The notes beneath the pieces were generated by a model that saw only the letters and a program-made list of their open reading frames with translations, made no database searches and was not told the DNA's origin. This document shows positions 1 to 6,576 of a DNA stretch of 13,849 nucleotides, piece after piece (within the stretch, counting starts at the first letter, position 1; each line of letters begins with the position of its first letter). The stretch lies in assembly GCA_900550445.1 (NCBI GenBank), contig URSF01000045.1, positions 1 to 13,849 on the forward strand, given 5' to 3'. This DNA comes from an uncultured Rhodospirillaceae bacterium. GTDB taxonomy: Bacteria > Pseudomonadota > Alphaproteobacteria > CAAGCB01 > CAG-977. The translations under genes were made by a program, and so were the position numbers.

Positions 1-2
1 CC

Positions 3-18
3 GAACCCTTTCGGGTTC
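3..18 (-). other. small hairpin with GAAA loop at window edge
   Basis: On the minus strand GAACCC and GGGTTC pair perfectly around a GAAA tetraloop, a very stable RNA hairpin type. No T-run follows inside the window, so it cannot be called a terminator. It lies downstream of the tRNA-Lys terminator in the minus direction and may belong to a structure or gene outside the window. Confidence 0.35.
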
Positions 19-38
19 CAATCGGGCAGCTCAAAACC

Positions 39-81
39 AAATAAAAACCCCCTGCAAAAAATTCGCAGAGGGTTTTTATTT
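39..81 (-). terminator. bidirectional rho-independent terminator after tRNA-Lys
   Basis: Positions 39-55 and 65-81 form a 17-bp stem with one C-A mismatch, around a nine-base loop. The inner stem is GC-rich and the outer stem is A/T-rich, so each strand ends in a T-rich tract. It starts at the CCA end of the minus-strand tRNA and would end that transcript. By symmetry it could also stop plus-strand transcription entering from the left. Confidence 0.85.
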
Positions 82-156
82 GGTGAGCGTGCCGGGATTC
101 GAACCCGGGGCCACTTGATTAAAAGTCAAGTGCTCTACCGGCTGAGCTACACGCCC
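81..156 (-). tRNA. tRNA-Lys (anticodon TTT)
   Basis: The minus strand folds as a standard 76-nt tRNA with an encoded CCA end (81-83) and discriminator A (84). The acceptor stem GGGCGTG pairs with CACGCTC, with one G-T pair. The D-arm region contains GTAGCTCAG, and the T arm contains GGTTCGAATCC. The anticodon stem CTTGA/TCAAG carries the loop CTTTTAA, so the anticodon is TTT (plus-strand positions 121-123), reading lysine AAA/AAG codons. It has its own promoter just upstream and a terminator directly at its 3' end, so it looks monocistronic. Confidence 0.97.
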
Positions 157-169
157 TTAACAGAACGAC

Positions 170-198
170 AACATATAGACCTATCGGTCTGAGGTCAA
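170..198 (-). promoter_or_regulatory. sigma70-type promoter of tRNA-Lys
   Basis: On the minus strand TTGACC (193-198) is followed by a 17-bp spacer and TATGTT (170-175). This puts the start of transcription a few bases before the tRNA 5' end at 156. The spacer contains an inverted repeat, AGACC-N4-GGTCT (177-190), which might be an operator or chance. Upstream of the -35 box is a run of A/T tracts (201-228) that may act as an UP element. Confidence 0.7.
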
Positions 199-225
199 TA
201 GTTTTTTTTCTTTTTTTGAAAAAAA

Positions 226-528
226 TTATGCCGTCAGTTCGGCAAGGGCGTTTTCCGTCGTTTCATTCCACGTTTTAAAAACGTCTATGTTGGCTTTATA
301 AGCAAAAGAAGCCGTCATCATATTGACGGTTTCTTCTATAAAAACATCTTCGCTGGCGGTAAAAGCCGTTGACTGAACGCCGATGGCCTGAACGCCGTTG
401 ATCGGCGCAACGCCGCTTTGTTCCTGTTGCTCGGGAACACTGAAAGCATTAATAATTTTATCCGCGCTTTTTTCAAAGCGGATTTGAGCCGACTGTATTC
501 CAGATAAAGCTGCACGCGTAATCATCAT
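226..528 (-). CDS. mini flagellar rod-like protein (FlgC/FlgG-type ends)
   Basis: This 100-aa protein carries both hallmark ends of the axial flagellar rod/hook family and very little in between. Residues about 7-28 (ALSGIQSAQIRFEKSADKII) match the N-terminal rod helix, usually ALxGLxAAxxRLxxxAxNIAN. Residues about 66-97 (EETVNMMTASFAYKANIDVF and the following KTWNET) match the C-terminal helix with its VNMITAQRAYEAN-like core. Known FlgB/FlgC proteins are about 130-145 aa and FlgG about 260 aa, so this is a reduced member. Similar short proteins exist in other proteobacteria, but their role is not clear to me. It follows the 131-aa gene by 15 bp, with a GGAGG ribosome site ahead of ATG. No other flagellar gene is visible in the window. 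Confidence 0.75.
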   Translation of the reverse strand: MMITRAALSGIQSAQIRFEKSADKIINAFSVPEQQEQSGVAPINGVQAIGVQSTAFTASEDVFIEETVNMMTASFAYKANIDVFKTWNETTENALAELTA

Positions 529-543
529 GCCGATATCCTCCGC

Positions 544-939
544 TTATCCGAATCCCTGCGTTTTCTTTTTCAAGGGATCTTCGGATTGTTCGATCGTGCG
601 TTCGTATGTTTCAATACGTTTTTCCACTTCCTGAACAGAAATGAAAGGAATGTATTTTTCCTGAAACTGCAGCTGAATTTCTGTGGACATTTCGCCGTTC
701 AATGCCGAATAAGGAATGGAAACAGAAGTTTCCTGAGAATCCTGTTTGGGAACAAAAACCGGAGAATCGTCCCCGCCCGGTAAATATTGCTCTGTCGCGG
801 ATCCGATGTTTGTCGAGTCGTTAACGGCGGAAATAGAAGCACTTACCGACGCCGGCGATGCCGCGCGGACGCCGTTCAGCTTGACTACCGAGGTCGTGTG
901 CCCTACTGGCGCACCTGATGTGACCTTTGCAGATGACAT
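544..939 (-). CDS. hypothetical protein, first gene of the rod-like protein unit
   Basis: A 131-aa protein that I do not recognise. The first half is rich in Ser, Ala, Val and Thr and looks disordered. The second half (about 70-125) looks more ordered, with a likely strand region and then an acidic/basic helix around QEVEKRIETYERTIEQ. There is no signal peptide or membrane segment. The start is supported by AAGGTGG six bases before ATG. It is followed after 15 bp by the mini rod-like gene, so the two are probably co-transcribed and may act together, perhaps at the cell envelope or flagellum. That link is inferred only from position. Confidence 0.7.
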   Translation of the reverse strand: MSSAKVTSGAPVGHTTSVVKLNGVRAASPASVSASISAVNDSTNIGSATEQYLPGGDDSPVFVPKQDSQETSVSIPYSALNGEMSTEIQLQFQEKYIPFISVQEVEKRIETYERTIEQSEDPLKKKTQGFG

Positions 940-977
940 TTCTATCCACCTTTAAAAGACTTCATTTTCCTTTAAAA

Positions 978-1006
978 ATCTTCTCACGTTTTGTTAACTT
1001 TGTCAA
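978..1006 (-). promoter_or_regulatory. candidate promoter for the 939-226 gene pair
   Basis: The minus strand has a perfect TTGACA (1001-1006), a 17-bp spacer and GAAGAT (978-983), a weak -10 box. It lies in the only gap between cbiO and this gene pair. No terminator is visible after cbiO, so read-through from the metal-uptake operon is also possible. Confidence 0.45.
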
Positions 1007-1065
1007 TGAAAATAGAAGGAACCGCGCCATAAATACGTTGATAAAACAAAAGAAATCATGCTCGT

Positions 1066-1728
1066 TTATTTTAATCCGCAACGCAGCAGCAGTTCATCAT
1101 TATTTATGATGGTATTGACAGCTCCCGCGGCGGCAATGGCGCCTTGATCCAGAATGACGGCATTCTGACAGATTTTCTGCGCCAAAAACAGATCGTGGGT
1201 CGCAATAATGCAAGTCTGCGGCAGCGAATTTAAAATCTCGGCAAATTCGCGCTTTCCGCGGGGATCCAGCTGACTGGTCGGTTCGTCCAGCAGCAAAATA
1301 TCCGGATGTAACGCCAATACGCCGGCCAGCGCGGCGCGTTTCTTTTCTCCGCCGGATAGTTCTCGGCAAGGAACGTCTTTTAAGTGAGAAATGCGGAATT
1401 GTTTTAAAACGGCCGTCATTTCCGTCTCGATTTCCTCTGCGTTTAAGCCGGCGTTGATTAAACCGAAACGAATGTCGTCGGCAACTGTCGGCATGAACAG
1501 CTGGTCGTCCGCATTTTGAAAAATAAATCCCGTGCGTCCCGTTAATCCGGCGATGTTTCCGGTGTCGGGGCGGATCAGTCCGGCCAGAACGGCCAGCAGA
1601 GTTGATTTACCTGCGCCGTTGGCTCCCAACAGTGCGGTTTTTGCACCGGACTGCAATGTCAAAGAAATATCGGACAACGCTTTGCGTCCCGTCGGATAAG
1701 TCAGACAAATTCCCTGCAGCGTAATCAT
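1066..1728 (-). CDS. cbiO: ECF-type cobalt/nickel transporter ATPase CbiO
   Basis: A 220-aa ABC ATPase that powers an energy-coupling-factor Co/Ni importer. All motifs are present: Walker A GANGAGKST at 35-43, Q-loop at Gln71 (FIFQNADDQLF), signature LSGGE at 124-128, Walker B ILLLDEP at 144-150 with catalytic Glu149, and the switch His178 in IATHD. QNADDQLF is typical of CbiO/EcfA proteins. I chose the ATG at 1728 because it overlaps the cbiQ stop by four bases (ATGA) and has AGGA just upstream. An in-frame ATG ten codons earlier would lie well inside cbiQ. It is the last gene of the five-gene operon, and only one ATPase is encoded, so it probably works as a homodimer. Confidence 0.95.
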   Translation of the reverse strand: MITLQGICLTYPTGRKALSDISLTLQSGAKTALLGANGAGKSTLLAVLAGLIRPDTGNIAGLTGRTGFIFQNADDQLFMPTVADDIRFGLINAGLNAEEIETEMTAVLKQFRISHLKDVPCRELSGGEKKRAALAGVLALHPDILLLDEPTSQLDPRGKREFAEILNSLPQTCIIATHDLFLAQKICQNAVILDQGAIAAAGAVNTIINNDELLLRCGLK

Positions 1729-2366
1729 GACAGTCCTTTCCTGAGCAGCAAGCAGCAAAAAACGGCGGCCAGAGAAACGGCGATATCTTTAAAGCCGATA
1801 CGGGCCGAAGGGAAAGAAGCCGTCTGTAAATTAAAGTTTCGGCAGGTCATTGCCTGATGTATTCCGTCGGCGCGGTCCAGACAGCGCAGCAGTAAATTTC
1901 CCGCCAGATATTTCCATTCCGCGATTTTGGGAATATGGCGACGCGAACGCAGCTGAAAAGCCCGCTTCAAGTTAACGGCTTCATATGAAATCAGATCCAG
2001 ATATCTGCAGATGAAAAATAATTGAAATATAAAAAAACGCGGACATTTTAAAGTGTTAAAAACAGCCAGAACGTCTTCTATACGGGTAACGGAGGCAAAA
2101 ATTAAGGCCGTCAGGCAGCAGGCCGCGGCTTTCAGCAGCAGAACCGCCGTAAAGACAGGCGGCGCAAAAAACAAGTTGCCCGCGGCCAGACAGAAAACAG
2201 GCGTCATGGCCGGAACGAACAAACGGGCGGGAATTCTGATTTTAATCAGGGACACCGCGGGGAAAAAGGCAAAAACGCAGGCCGCCGTCAGCGCGTCCTG
2301 CGGCAGCCCGGCGGCGGCAATCAGGTATGACACGGTAAAAACCAGCTTGGAAAAAGGGGAAATCAA
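1725..2366 (-). CDS. cbiQ: ECF-type cobalt/nickel transporter T component CbiQ
   Basis: A 213-aa integral membrane protein that couples the ATPase to the substrate-binding subunit. It has several hydrophobic spans (about 9-40, 50-62, 70-92, 110-123 and 192-208). The conserved cytoplasmic coupling region is visible as RAFQLRSR at 135-142 and AMTCRNF at 172-178, the latter the family's AMxxRG(F) signature with Asn in place of Gly. The start is a TTG that overlaps the cbiM stop as TTGA. AAGG lies about ten bases upstream, so translation is probably coupled to cbiM. Sequence alone does not tell cobalt from nickel. Confidence 0.92.
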   Translation of the reverse strand: MISPFSKLVFTVSYLIAAAGLPQDALTAACVFAFFPAVSLIKIRIPARLFVPAMTPVFCLAAGNLFFAPPVFTAVLLLKAAACCLTALIFASVTRIEDVLAVFNTLKCPRFFIFQLFFICRYLDLISYEAVNLKRAFQLRSRRHIPKIAEWKYLAGNLLLRCLDRADGIHQAMTCRNFNLQTASFPSARIGFKDIAVSLAAVFCCLLLRKGLS

Positions 2367-3289
2367 GCTGACTGCGCCTTTTTTCTGCCGGTTATTCTGA
2401 TCAGTGCAAAGATGAATACCGCCGTGATGACAACGCCGGCAATACCGGCCAAAGCCGTACTGTCCGCAATATTGTAGTCCGCAAAAACGGCTTGCAGTGA
2501 AGCCGGTAGTTCAAAAGATTCTCCGGCCGTTTTTAAAATGCTCCATTCCAAACCGTCCGGCAGTTCAGAAGCCGTCAAAGACAATGCGCCGCCGATTATT
2601 AACGCGGCCAGCCCCAATCCGAAGCAGGCTTGCGGTTCGGCGTCGCGGCCGTTTTCCGCAAACAATTCGGGACGGTATTGATATAAAAAAGCCAGAATTA
2701 ATCCCGTAGTAATTCCTTCAACCAGTCCGATTGCCAGATGAATCGGCAGCATCAGGGCGGCAAAAACGCTGAAAGGCAGCTGCGTTACGCCGGAAAGAAA
2801 CGTTTCCGCGACAACACCGAAAGCGCCCAGTTCGACGCCGGCCAGAGCGGATAAAATACTGGCCGTCATCAGTCTTTTTTTGTTAAATCCTTTGGCTGTC
2901 AGCGGCTTGAAAATCAACGGATAGGCAATAAAGCAGGCAAAGAAAGCCATATTGAAAACGTTGCAGCCGTAAGCCAGCAGCCCGCCGTCGGCAAATAAAA
3001 GCGCCTGCAGCAGCAGGATTGCCGCCATTACCGTAAAAGCGCGGAAAGGTTTAAGAAGCACGGTCAACAGCAGCGCGCCGCCCAAATGGCCGCTGGATCC
3101 CGTTGCGGGAATGGTAAAATTAATCATCTGGGCGGCGAAAACGAACGCTCCCAGAACGCCGGCCAAAGAGGCCGTCCCGTTGTCGTTTTCGCGGCGTATG
3201 CGATACAGAGAATATCCTAAAATTCCGGTCGAAACGACTGTCATGACGCCGCCGACGGCGGGGGAAACCAAAGCATCTGCCATATGCAT
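2363..3289 (-). CDS. cbiM: ECF cobalt/nickel substrate-binding protein, CbiM-CbiN fusion
   Basis: A 308-aa membrane protein combining the metal-binding S component with the accessory N component. The N-terminus MHMADALVSPAVGG gives the Met1-His2 metal-binding end of the family, and His68 in SSGHLGG is a second likely ligand. The motifs DGGLLAYGCNVFNMA (101-115) and PIHLAIGLVEG (182-192) are also typical. After a linker near 205-220, a helix leads to PDGLEWS (244-250), the hallmark of CbiN/NikN, and then a final membrane helix (about 278-298). So the MN unit is fused, as in NikMN. The start has AGGAG nearby and lies 3 bp after the polyferredoxin gene. No cobalamin riboswitch precedes the operon. 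Confidence 0.93.
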   Translation of the reverse strand: MHMADALVSPAVGGVMTVVSTGILGYSLYRIRRENDNGTASLAGVLGAFVFAAQMINFTIPATGSSGHLGGALLLTVLLKPFRAFTVMAAILLLQALLFADGGLLAYGCNVFNMAFFACFIAYPLIFKPLTAKGFNKKRLMTASILSALAGVELGAFGVVAETFLSGVTQLPFSVFAALMLPIHLAIGLVEGITTGLILAFLYQYRPELFAENGRDAEPQACFGLGLAALIIGGALSLTASELPDGLEWSILKTAGESFELPASLQAVFADYNIADSTALAGIAGVVITAVFIFALIRITGRKKAQSA

Positions 3290-3292
3290 GTT

Positions 3293-4615
3293 TTATTCTC
3301 CTGTTCTTGACTTTAACGCTGTGCTCTGAATAACGATCGGGACGGCTCGGACGGCTTTTTCGGGCAAAGGACACGCCGCAACACAAGCACCGCAACCGAT
3401 GCAGTACTGTGCGGATAAAACGGCTTTTCGTTTGCCGTCAATCTCTTTGATTTCAACCGCTCCTCTGGGGCATTTTCTGACGCATGATCCGCAACCGGCA
3501 CATTTGTCTTTGAAAAATTGAGCCATTGCAATCCGGCGTTTTTGCTTTTCCGCCAAAGTCAATGATGCCAAAGCTCCTGTCGGACAAACATCGCAACAGG
3601 CGTGACAATCATATAAACAGTAGTCTTTGCCGTATTCCAGATGAACCGTCGAGTATTCTTTTGATTTCGGGCGCAAAACTTTTCCTTTGCAAACCGAAAC
3701 ACATAATTGGCAATTCGTACATTTCGCCGCAAATTCTTGCGGTGTCGAAGCTCCCGGAGGGCAAATCGGACGAAGGGCCTGAGAGTCTGTTTCTTCGGCA
3801 TTGATATGATTGGCAAAGACAACTCCCGCTCCGACTGCCGCCGCCGTTGTAAACGTTCCTGTTAAAAATCCGCGGCGGGACAAGTCCGTCTTTTGCGGTA
3901 GGGCTTCTTTTTTCTTAAAACCGACCGCCTGAACCGGACAAAAGGCGGTACACTTTAAACAGCGCACGCAACGTTCGTTGTCCAAAGTTTTTTCAGCGGG
4001 ATTGATGCAACCGGACGGACAGACGGAAACGCATTTCCCGCATTTAACGCACTTATCTGACAGGCGCATTTTAAACGGACTGATTTTGGCGCACAGTCCC
4101 AAGATCGTTCCGACAGGGCAGACGGAGGTGCAAAAAACACGTTTTTTCCAAACGGACAGCAATACGATCAGGGCAAAGATTATGCTGCCGGCAACGTAAT
4201 GCGGGTTTTTGAAAAAAGCAGCGATACGTCCGAAATTGGAATACGGGTCAAGCCATGCGGCGGCGGTAATGCTGCCGACCCCGGCTGCAGCCAAAACAAA
4301 GCCCGCAATGGCGTACCGCAGCTTTGCCCGGTTCGCGTCCGGTTTTGATTTGCGCCGTGCCGCAAAAGCGATTATGTCCTGCAGAATGCCGAAGGGGCAA
4401 ATGACGGAACAATAGAATCGGCCGAACAAAACCGTTAAGAGCAAAATAACGCCCGTAACGATAAAGGCTTTTCTGTCAAAAGCGGCAAGCAGCTGGCCTT
4501 TGACCGACGGAGCAAATTCCTGAAATCCGGCAAACGTCAGACAGACGGCCGCGAAAATAATGCCGGCCGCTGCCAGACGCAGCAGATAAGGCAGGGGAAG
4601 TTTTTTCTTTTTCAT
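3293..4615 (-). CDS. membrane polyferredoxin, NapH-like domain fused to a Tat-type NapG-like ferredoxin domain
   Basis: A 440-aa electron-transfer protein. Membrane spans lie near 10-30, 50-65, 100-120 and 140-157. They carry the NapH/CcoG-type motifs FYCSVICPFG (67-76) and FCTSVCPVG (161-169). Two 4Fe-4S motifs follow: CVKCGKCVSVCP (189-200) and CVRCLKCTAFCP (216-227). In mid-protein there is SRRGFLTG (246-253) with an Ala/Val-rich stretch, which looks like an internal twin-arginine signal. Four more Cys-rich clusters follow (299-310, 333-345, 372-383 and 405-416). The layout is NapH followed by a NapG-like exported part. It probably passes electrons between the quinone pool and the exported reductase encoded 3 bp upstream. 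The electron donor and acceptor are not known. Confidence 0.88.
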   Translation of the reverse strand: MKKKKLPLPYLLRLAAAGIIFAAVCLTFAGFQEFAPSVKGQLLAAFDRKAFIVTGVILLLTVLFGRFYCSVICPFGILQDIIAFAARRKSKPDANRAKLRYAIAGFVLAAAGVGSITAAAWLDPYSNFGRIAAFFKNPHYVAGSIIFALIVLLSVWKKRVFCTSVCPVGTILGLCAKISPFKMRLSDKCVKCGKCVSVCPSGCINPAEKTLDNERCVRCLKCTAFCPVQAVGFKKKEALPQKTDLSRRGFLTGTFTTAAAVGAGVVFANHINAEETDSQALRPICPPGASTPQEFAAKCTNCQLCVSVCKGKVLRPKSKEYSTVHLEYGKDYCLYDCHACCDVCPTGALASLTLAEKQKRRIAMAQFFKDKCAGCGSCVRKCPRGAVEIKEIDGKRKAVLSAQYCIGCGACVAACPLPEKAVRAVPIVIQSTALKSRTGE

Positions 4616-4618
4616 TTT

Positions 4619-5854
4619 TTATGCCTGTGAAGTTTCTTTATATAATGCCGCAATTTCTTTCAGTTTTTCGCGAATGGGCAGATGCTGCGGGCAGTGTTGT
4701 TCGCACAGACCGCATTCAATGCACTTGTCCGGCGTGTTTCCCGTCGGCGTCGCCAGCTTGTAATTACGTGTAAAGACAAGACCTTTTCTGCCTTCGTCCG
4801 TTGTCTTATAAGTATTGTATGCCGCAAACATCGCCGAAATGGGAATCCCCATCGGACAGTCTTTACAGTAATCGCAGCCCGTGCAGGGAATGGCTCCCGC
4901 GGACATGTAAATCTGACGGGCGCGTTCCAGCGTTTCACGTTCTTTGTCCGTCAAAGGGCGGAAATCCGTCAGGGCGTTGATATTGTCTTTTAAATGATCC
5001 ATGACGTTCATGCCGCTTAAAACGGTCAGGACGTTCGGCAGCGAAGCGACATACCGTAATCCCCATGCCGCCGCTGTTGCGTTCGGATCCGCCGTTTTTA
5101 ACACTTTTACGGCATTTTCGTTCAACACGGCCAGATTGCCGCCGCGCAGAGGTTCCATGACAATGACGGGCAGATTGTGCTGTACGGCCAGCTCATATTG
5201 ACGTTTGGCATTTTGCAAAGTCCAGTCAACATAGTTGATCTGCAGCTGAACAAAATCCCATTTGTGATTATTCAGGATTTTTTCCAAAACGTCCGGCGTA
5301 TCGTGAAAGGAAAATCCCAGATTTTTAATTTTTCCTTCTTCTTTTTTCTTTAACAGCCTGCCGTAAACGTCATGTTTGACGGCGTTAGCATAACGAGCTT
5401 CGTCCAAAGAATGAACAAGATAATAGTCAAAGTAGTCTGTCTGACATTTTTTAAGCTGTTCGTCAAAAATACGGTCAACGTCGTCAGGCGATTCGATCAG
5501 CCATGTCGGACATTTGTCGGCCAGATAAAAACTGTCGCGCGGATATTTTTTTAATAAGGCGCCGGTCGCCGTTTCCGATTTTCCGCCCAGATAAGGCCAG
5601 GCCGTGTCGAAATAATTCACACCGTGACGGACGGCATAATCGAACAGCTCTCCGGTTAATTCCATATCGACTTCGCCATTTTTCATCGGCAGACGCATAC
5701 ACCCGAATCCCAGCAGAGAAATCTGCTTTTGATTATGATTGCGCGTCGTTACGTTGCGCTCCTGCGCCGCGGCCGGCAAGGACGGCAGTGTTCCGATGAC
5801 GGCTGCCGCGGCGGCAAGCGTCGCGTTTGTTTTTAAAAATTCACGTCTGTCCAT
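4619..5854 (-). CDS. Tat-exported aldo/keto reductase with C-terminal 4Fe-4S ferredoxin domain
   Basis: A 411-aa protein. Residues 1-31 are a twin-arginine signal (DRREFLK, an Ala-rich core, then LPAAAQ). The aldo/keto reductase barrel spans about 40-310 and keeps the catalytic tetrad: Asp83 and Tyr88 in DTAWPY, Lys114 in ADKCP and His148 in LVHSL. The C-terminal part has two ferredoxin motifs: C324-C327-C330-C333 followed by Pro, and C378-C381-C384-C388 followed by Pro. It is the first gene of the operon. The ribosome site is AAGGGGGG about eight bases before ATG. An AKR normally uses NAD(P)H, which is scarce outside the cytoplasm, so the Fe-S clusters and the co-encoded polyferredoxin may supply or take the electrons. 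The substrate is unknown. Confidence 0.9.
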   Translation of the reverse strand: MDRREFLKTNATLAAAAAVIGTLPSLPAAAQERNVTTRNHNQKQISLLGFGCMRLPMKNGEVDMELTGELFDYAVRHGVNYFDTAWPYLGGKSETATGALLKKYPRDSFYLADKCPTWLIESPDDVDRIFDEQLKKCQTDYFDYYLVHSLDEARYANAVKHDVYGRLLKKKEEGKIKNLGFSFHDTPDVLEKILNNHKWDFVQLQINYVDWTLQNAKRQYELAVQHNLPVIVMEPLRGGNLAVLNENAVKVLKTADPNATAAAWGLRYVASLPNVLTVLSGMNVMDHLKDNINALTDFRPLTDKERETLERARQIYMSAGAIPCTGCDYCKDCPMGIPISAMFAAYNTYKTTDEGRKGLVFTRNYKLATPTGNTPDKCIECGLCEQHCPQHLPIREKLKEIAALYKETSQA

Positions 5855-5896
5855 TGAATTACCCCCCTTTTGATCAGTTCACTGTATAATTTTCGG

Positions 5897-5927
5897 AGTC
5901 TAAATCTTAAGGTTAACTTTAAGTCAA
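5897..5927 (-). promoter_or_regulatory. MerR/SoxR-type promoter with 19-bp spacer and central dyad
   Basis: On the minus strand TTGACT (5922-5927) and TAGACT (5897-5902) are separated by 19 bp, the overlong spacing that MerR-family activators correct by twisting DNA. The dyad CTTAAAGTTAACCTTAAG (5906-5923) fills the spacer, with arms differing at one position around GTTAAC. Its position and core match the E. coli soxS promoter, which has CCTCAAGTTAACTTGAGG in the same place, and it also resembles AdhR/NmlR-type operators. Transcription would start near 5890, giving a leader of about 36 nt, too short for a riboswitch. It would drive the whole five-gene operon. No MerR-family gene is in the window. 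Confidence 0.75.
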
Positions 5928-5990
5928 TACATTTTTATTGAATTTTCGTATTTTTCGGCTAGCGTATCCCTTGTTGCGGAGAAAAATAAA

Positions 5991-6497
5991 ATGTGTCTGG
6001 TTTTTGAAGCGGTCAAAAATAACGATCTGAAAACGTTGAAAGAAGCTCTGAAACACGATAATTCCGATGAAGATTTAAGAGGCGCTTTGCGTAACGCTGC
6101 CGAACTGGGGCTTTTACCTTTGGTCAAATGCCTGGTGCGGGCGGGCGTTCGCGATGATTGGGCGGTTGTGGCGGCCGCTTCGTTTGCTTCCGTAAAGGTC
6201 GTGCGGTATTTATGCCGTTGCTGCGGCGGGAATTTAAACGCGGCGTTGATCGGGGCTGCGGCGCACGGACGCGCCGAAAACGCGCGCTTTTTATTGACCG
6301 CCGGCGCGGAAACGTTTGACGAGGCTTTGGCCGACGCGGTTCTGAGAGGATACGACGATATCGCAAAATTGCTGTTAAAACGCGGTGCGGATCCTTTCGC
6401 GCCGGTTTACGGCGGCAGGACGGCGGCGCAGATGGCTGCCGGGCGGGCGGACAAAACGCTGCTTTCATTGTTTGAACAAAAGAAAAAAACAGAATAA
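5991..6497 (+). CDS. ankyrin-repeat protein
   Basis: A 168-aa protein made almost wholly of about five ankyrin-like repeats: 3-24, 30-53, 57-79, 82-107 and 109-152. The best-preserved units are ALIGAAAHGRAENARFLLTA and AVLRGYDDIAKLLLKRGADP, the classic helix-turn-helix pattern ending in GAD. There is no signal peptide or membrane segment, so it is probably a cytoplasmic protein-protein interaction module. A GGAG motif about ten bases before ATG supports the start. A weak TTGAAT/TAGCGT promoter (5938-5965) is possible, which would make this gene divergent from the reductase operon across 136 bp. Its partner is unknown. The Ala-rich, CG-rich codon use is somewhat stronger than in the neighbours. 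Confidence 0.85.
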   Translation: MCLVFEAVKNNDLKTLKEALKHDNSDEDLRGALRNAAELGLLPLVKCLVRAGVRDDWAVVAAASFASVKVVRYLCRCCGGNLNAALIGAAAHGRAENARFLLTAGAETFDEALADAVLRGYDDIAKLLLKRGADPFAPVYGGRTAAQMAAGRADKTLLSLFEQKKKTE

Positions 6498-6576
6498 AAA
6501 ATATCTGATCGGGCTATTGAAATTAAAAAGATTATTTTATAACTTGATTAACATCTTTCCGAATGAAAGCAGATAA

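Noticed and set aside
5855..5990. cobalamin or nickel riboswitch ahead of the importer operon
   Set aside because: The leader from the predicted start to the first ATG is only about 36 nt and shows no B12-box-like sequence.
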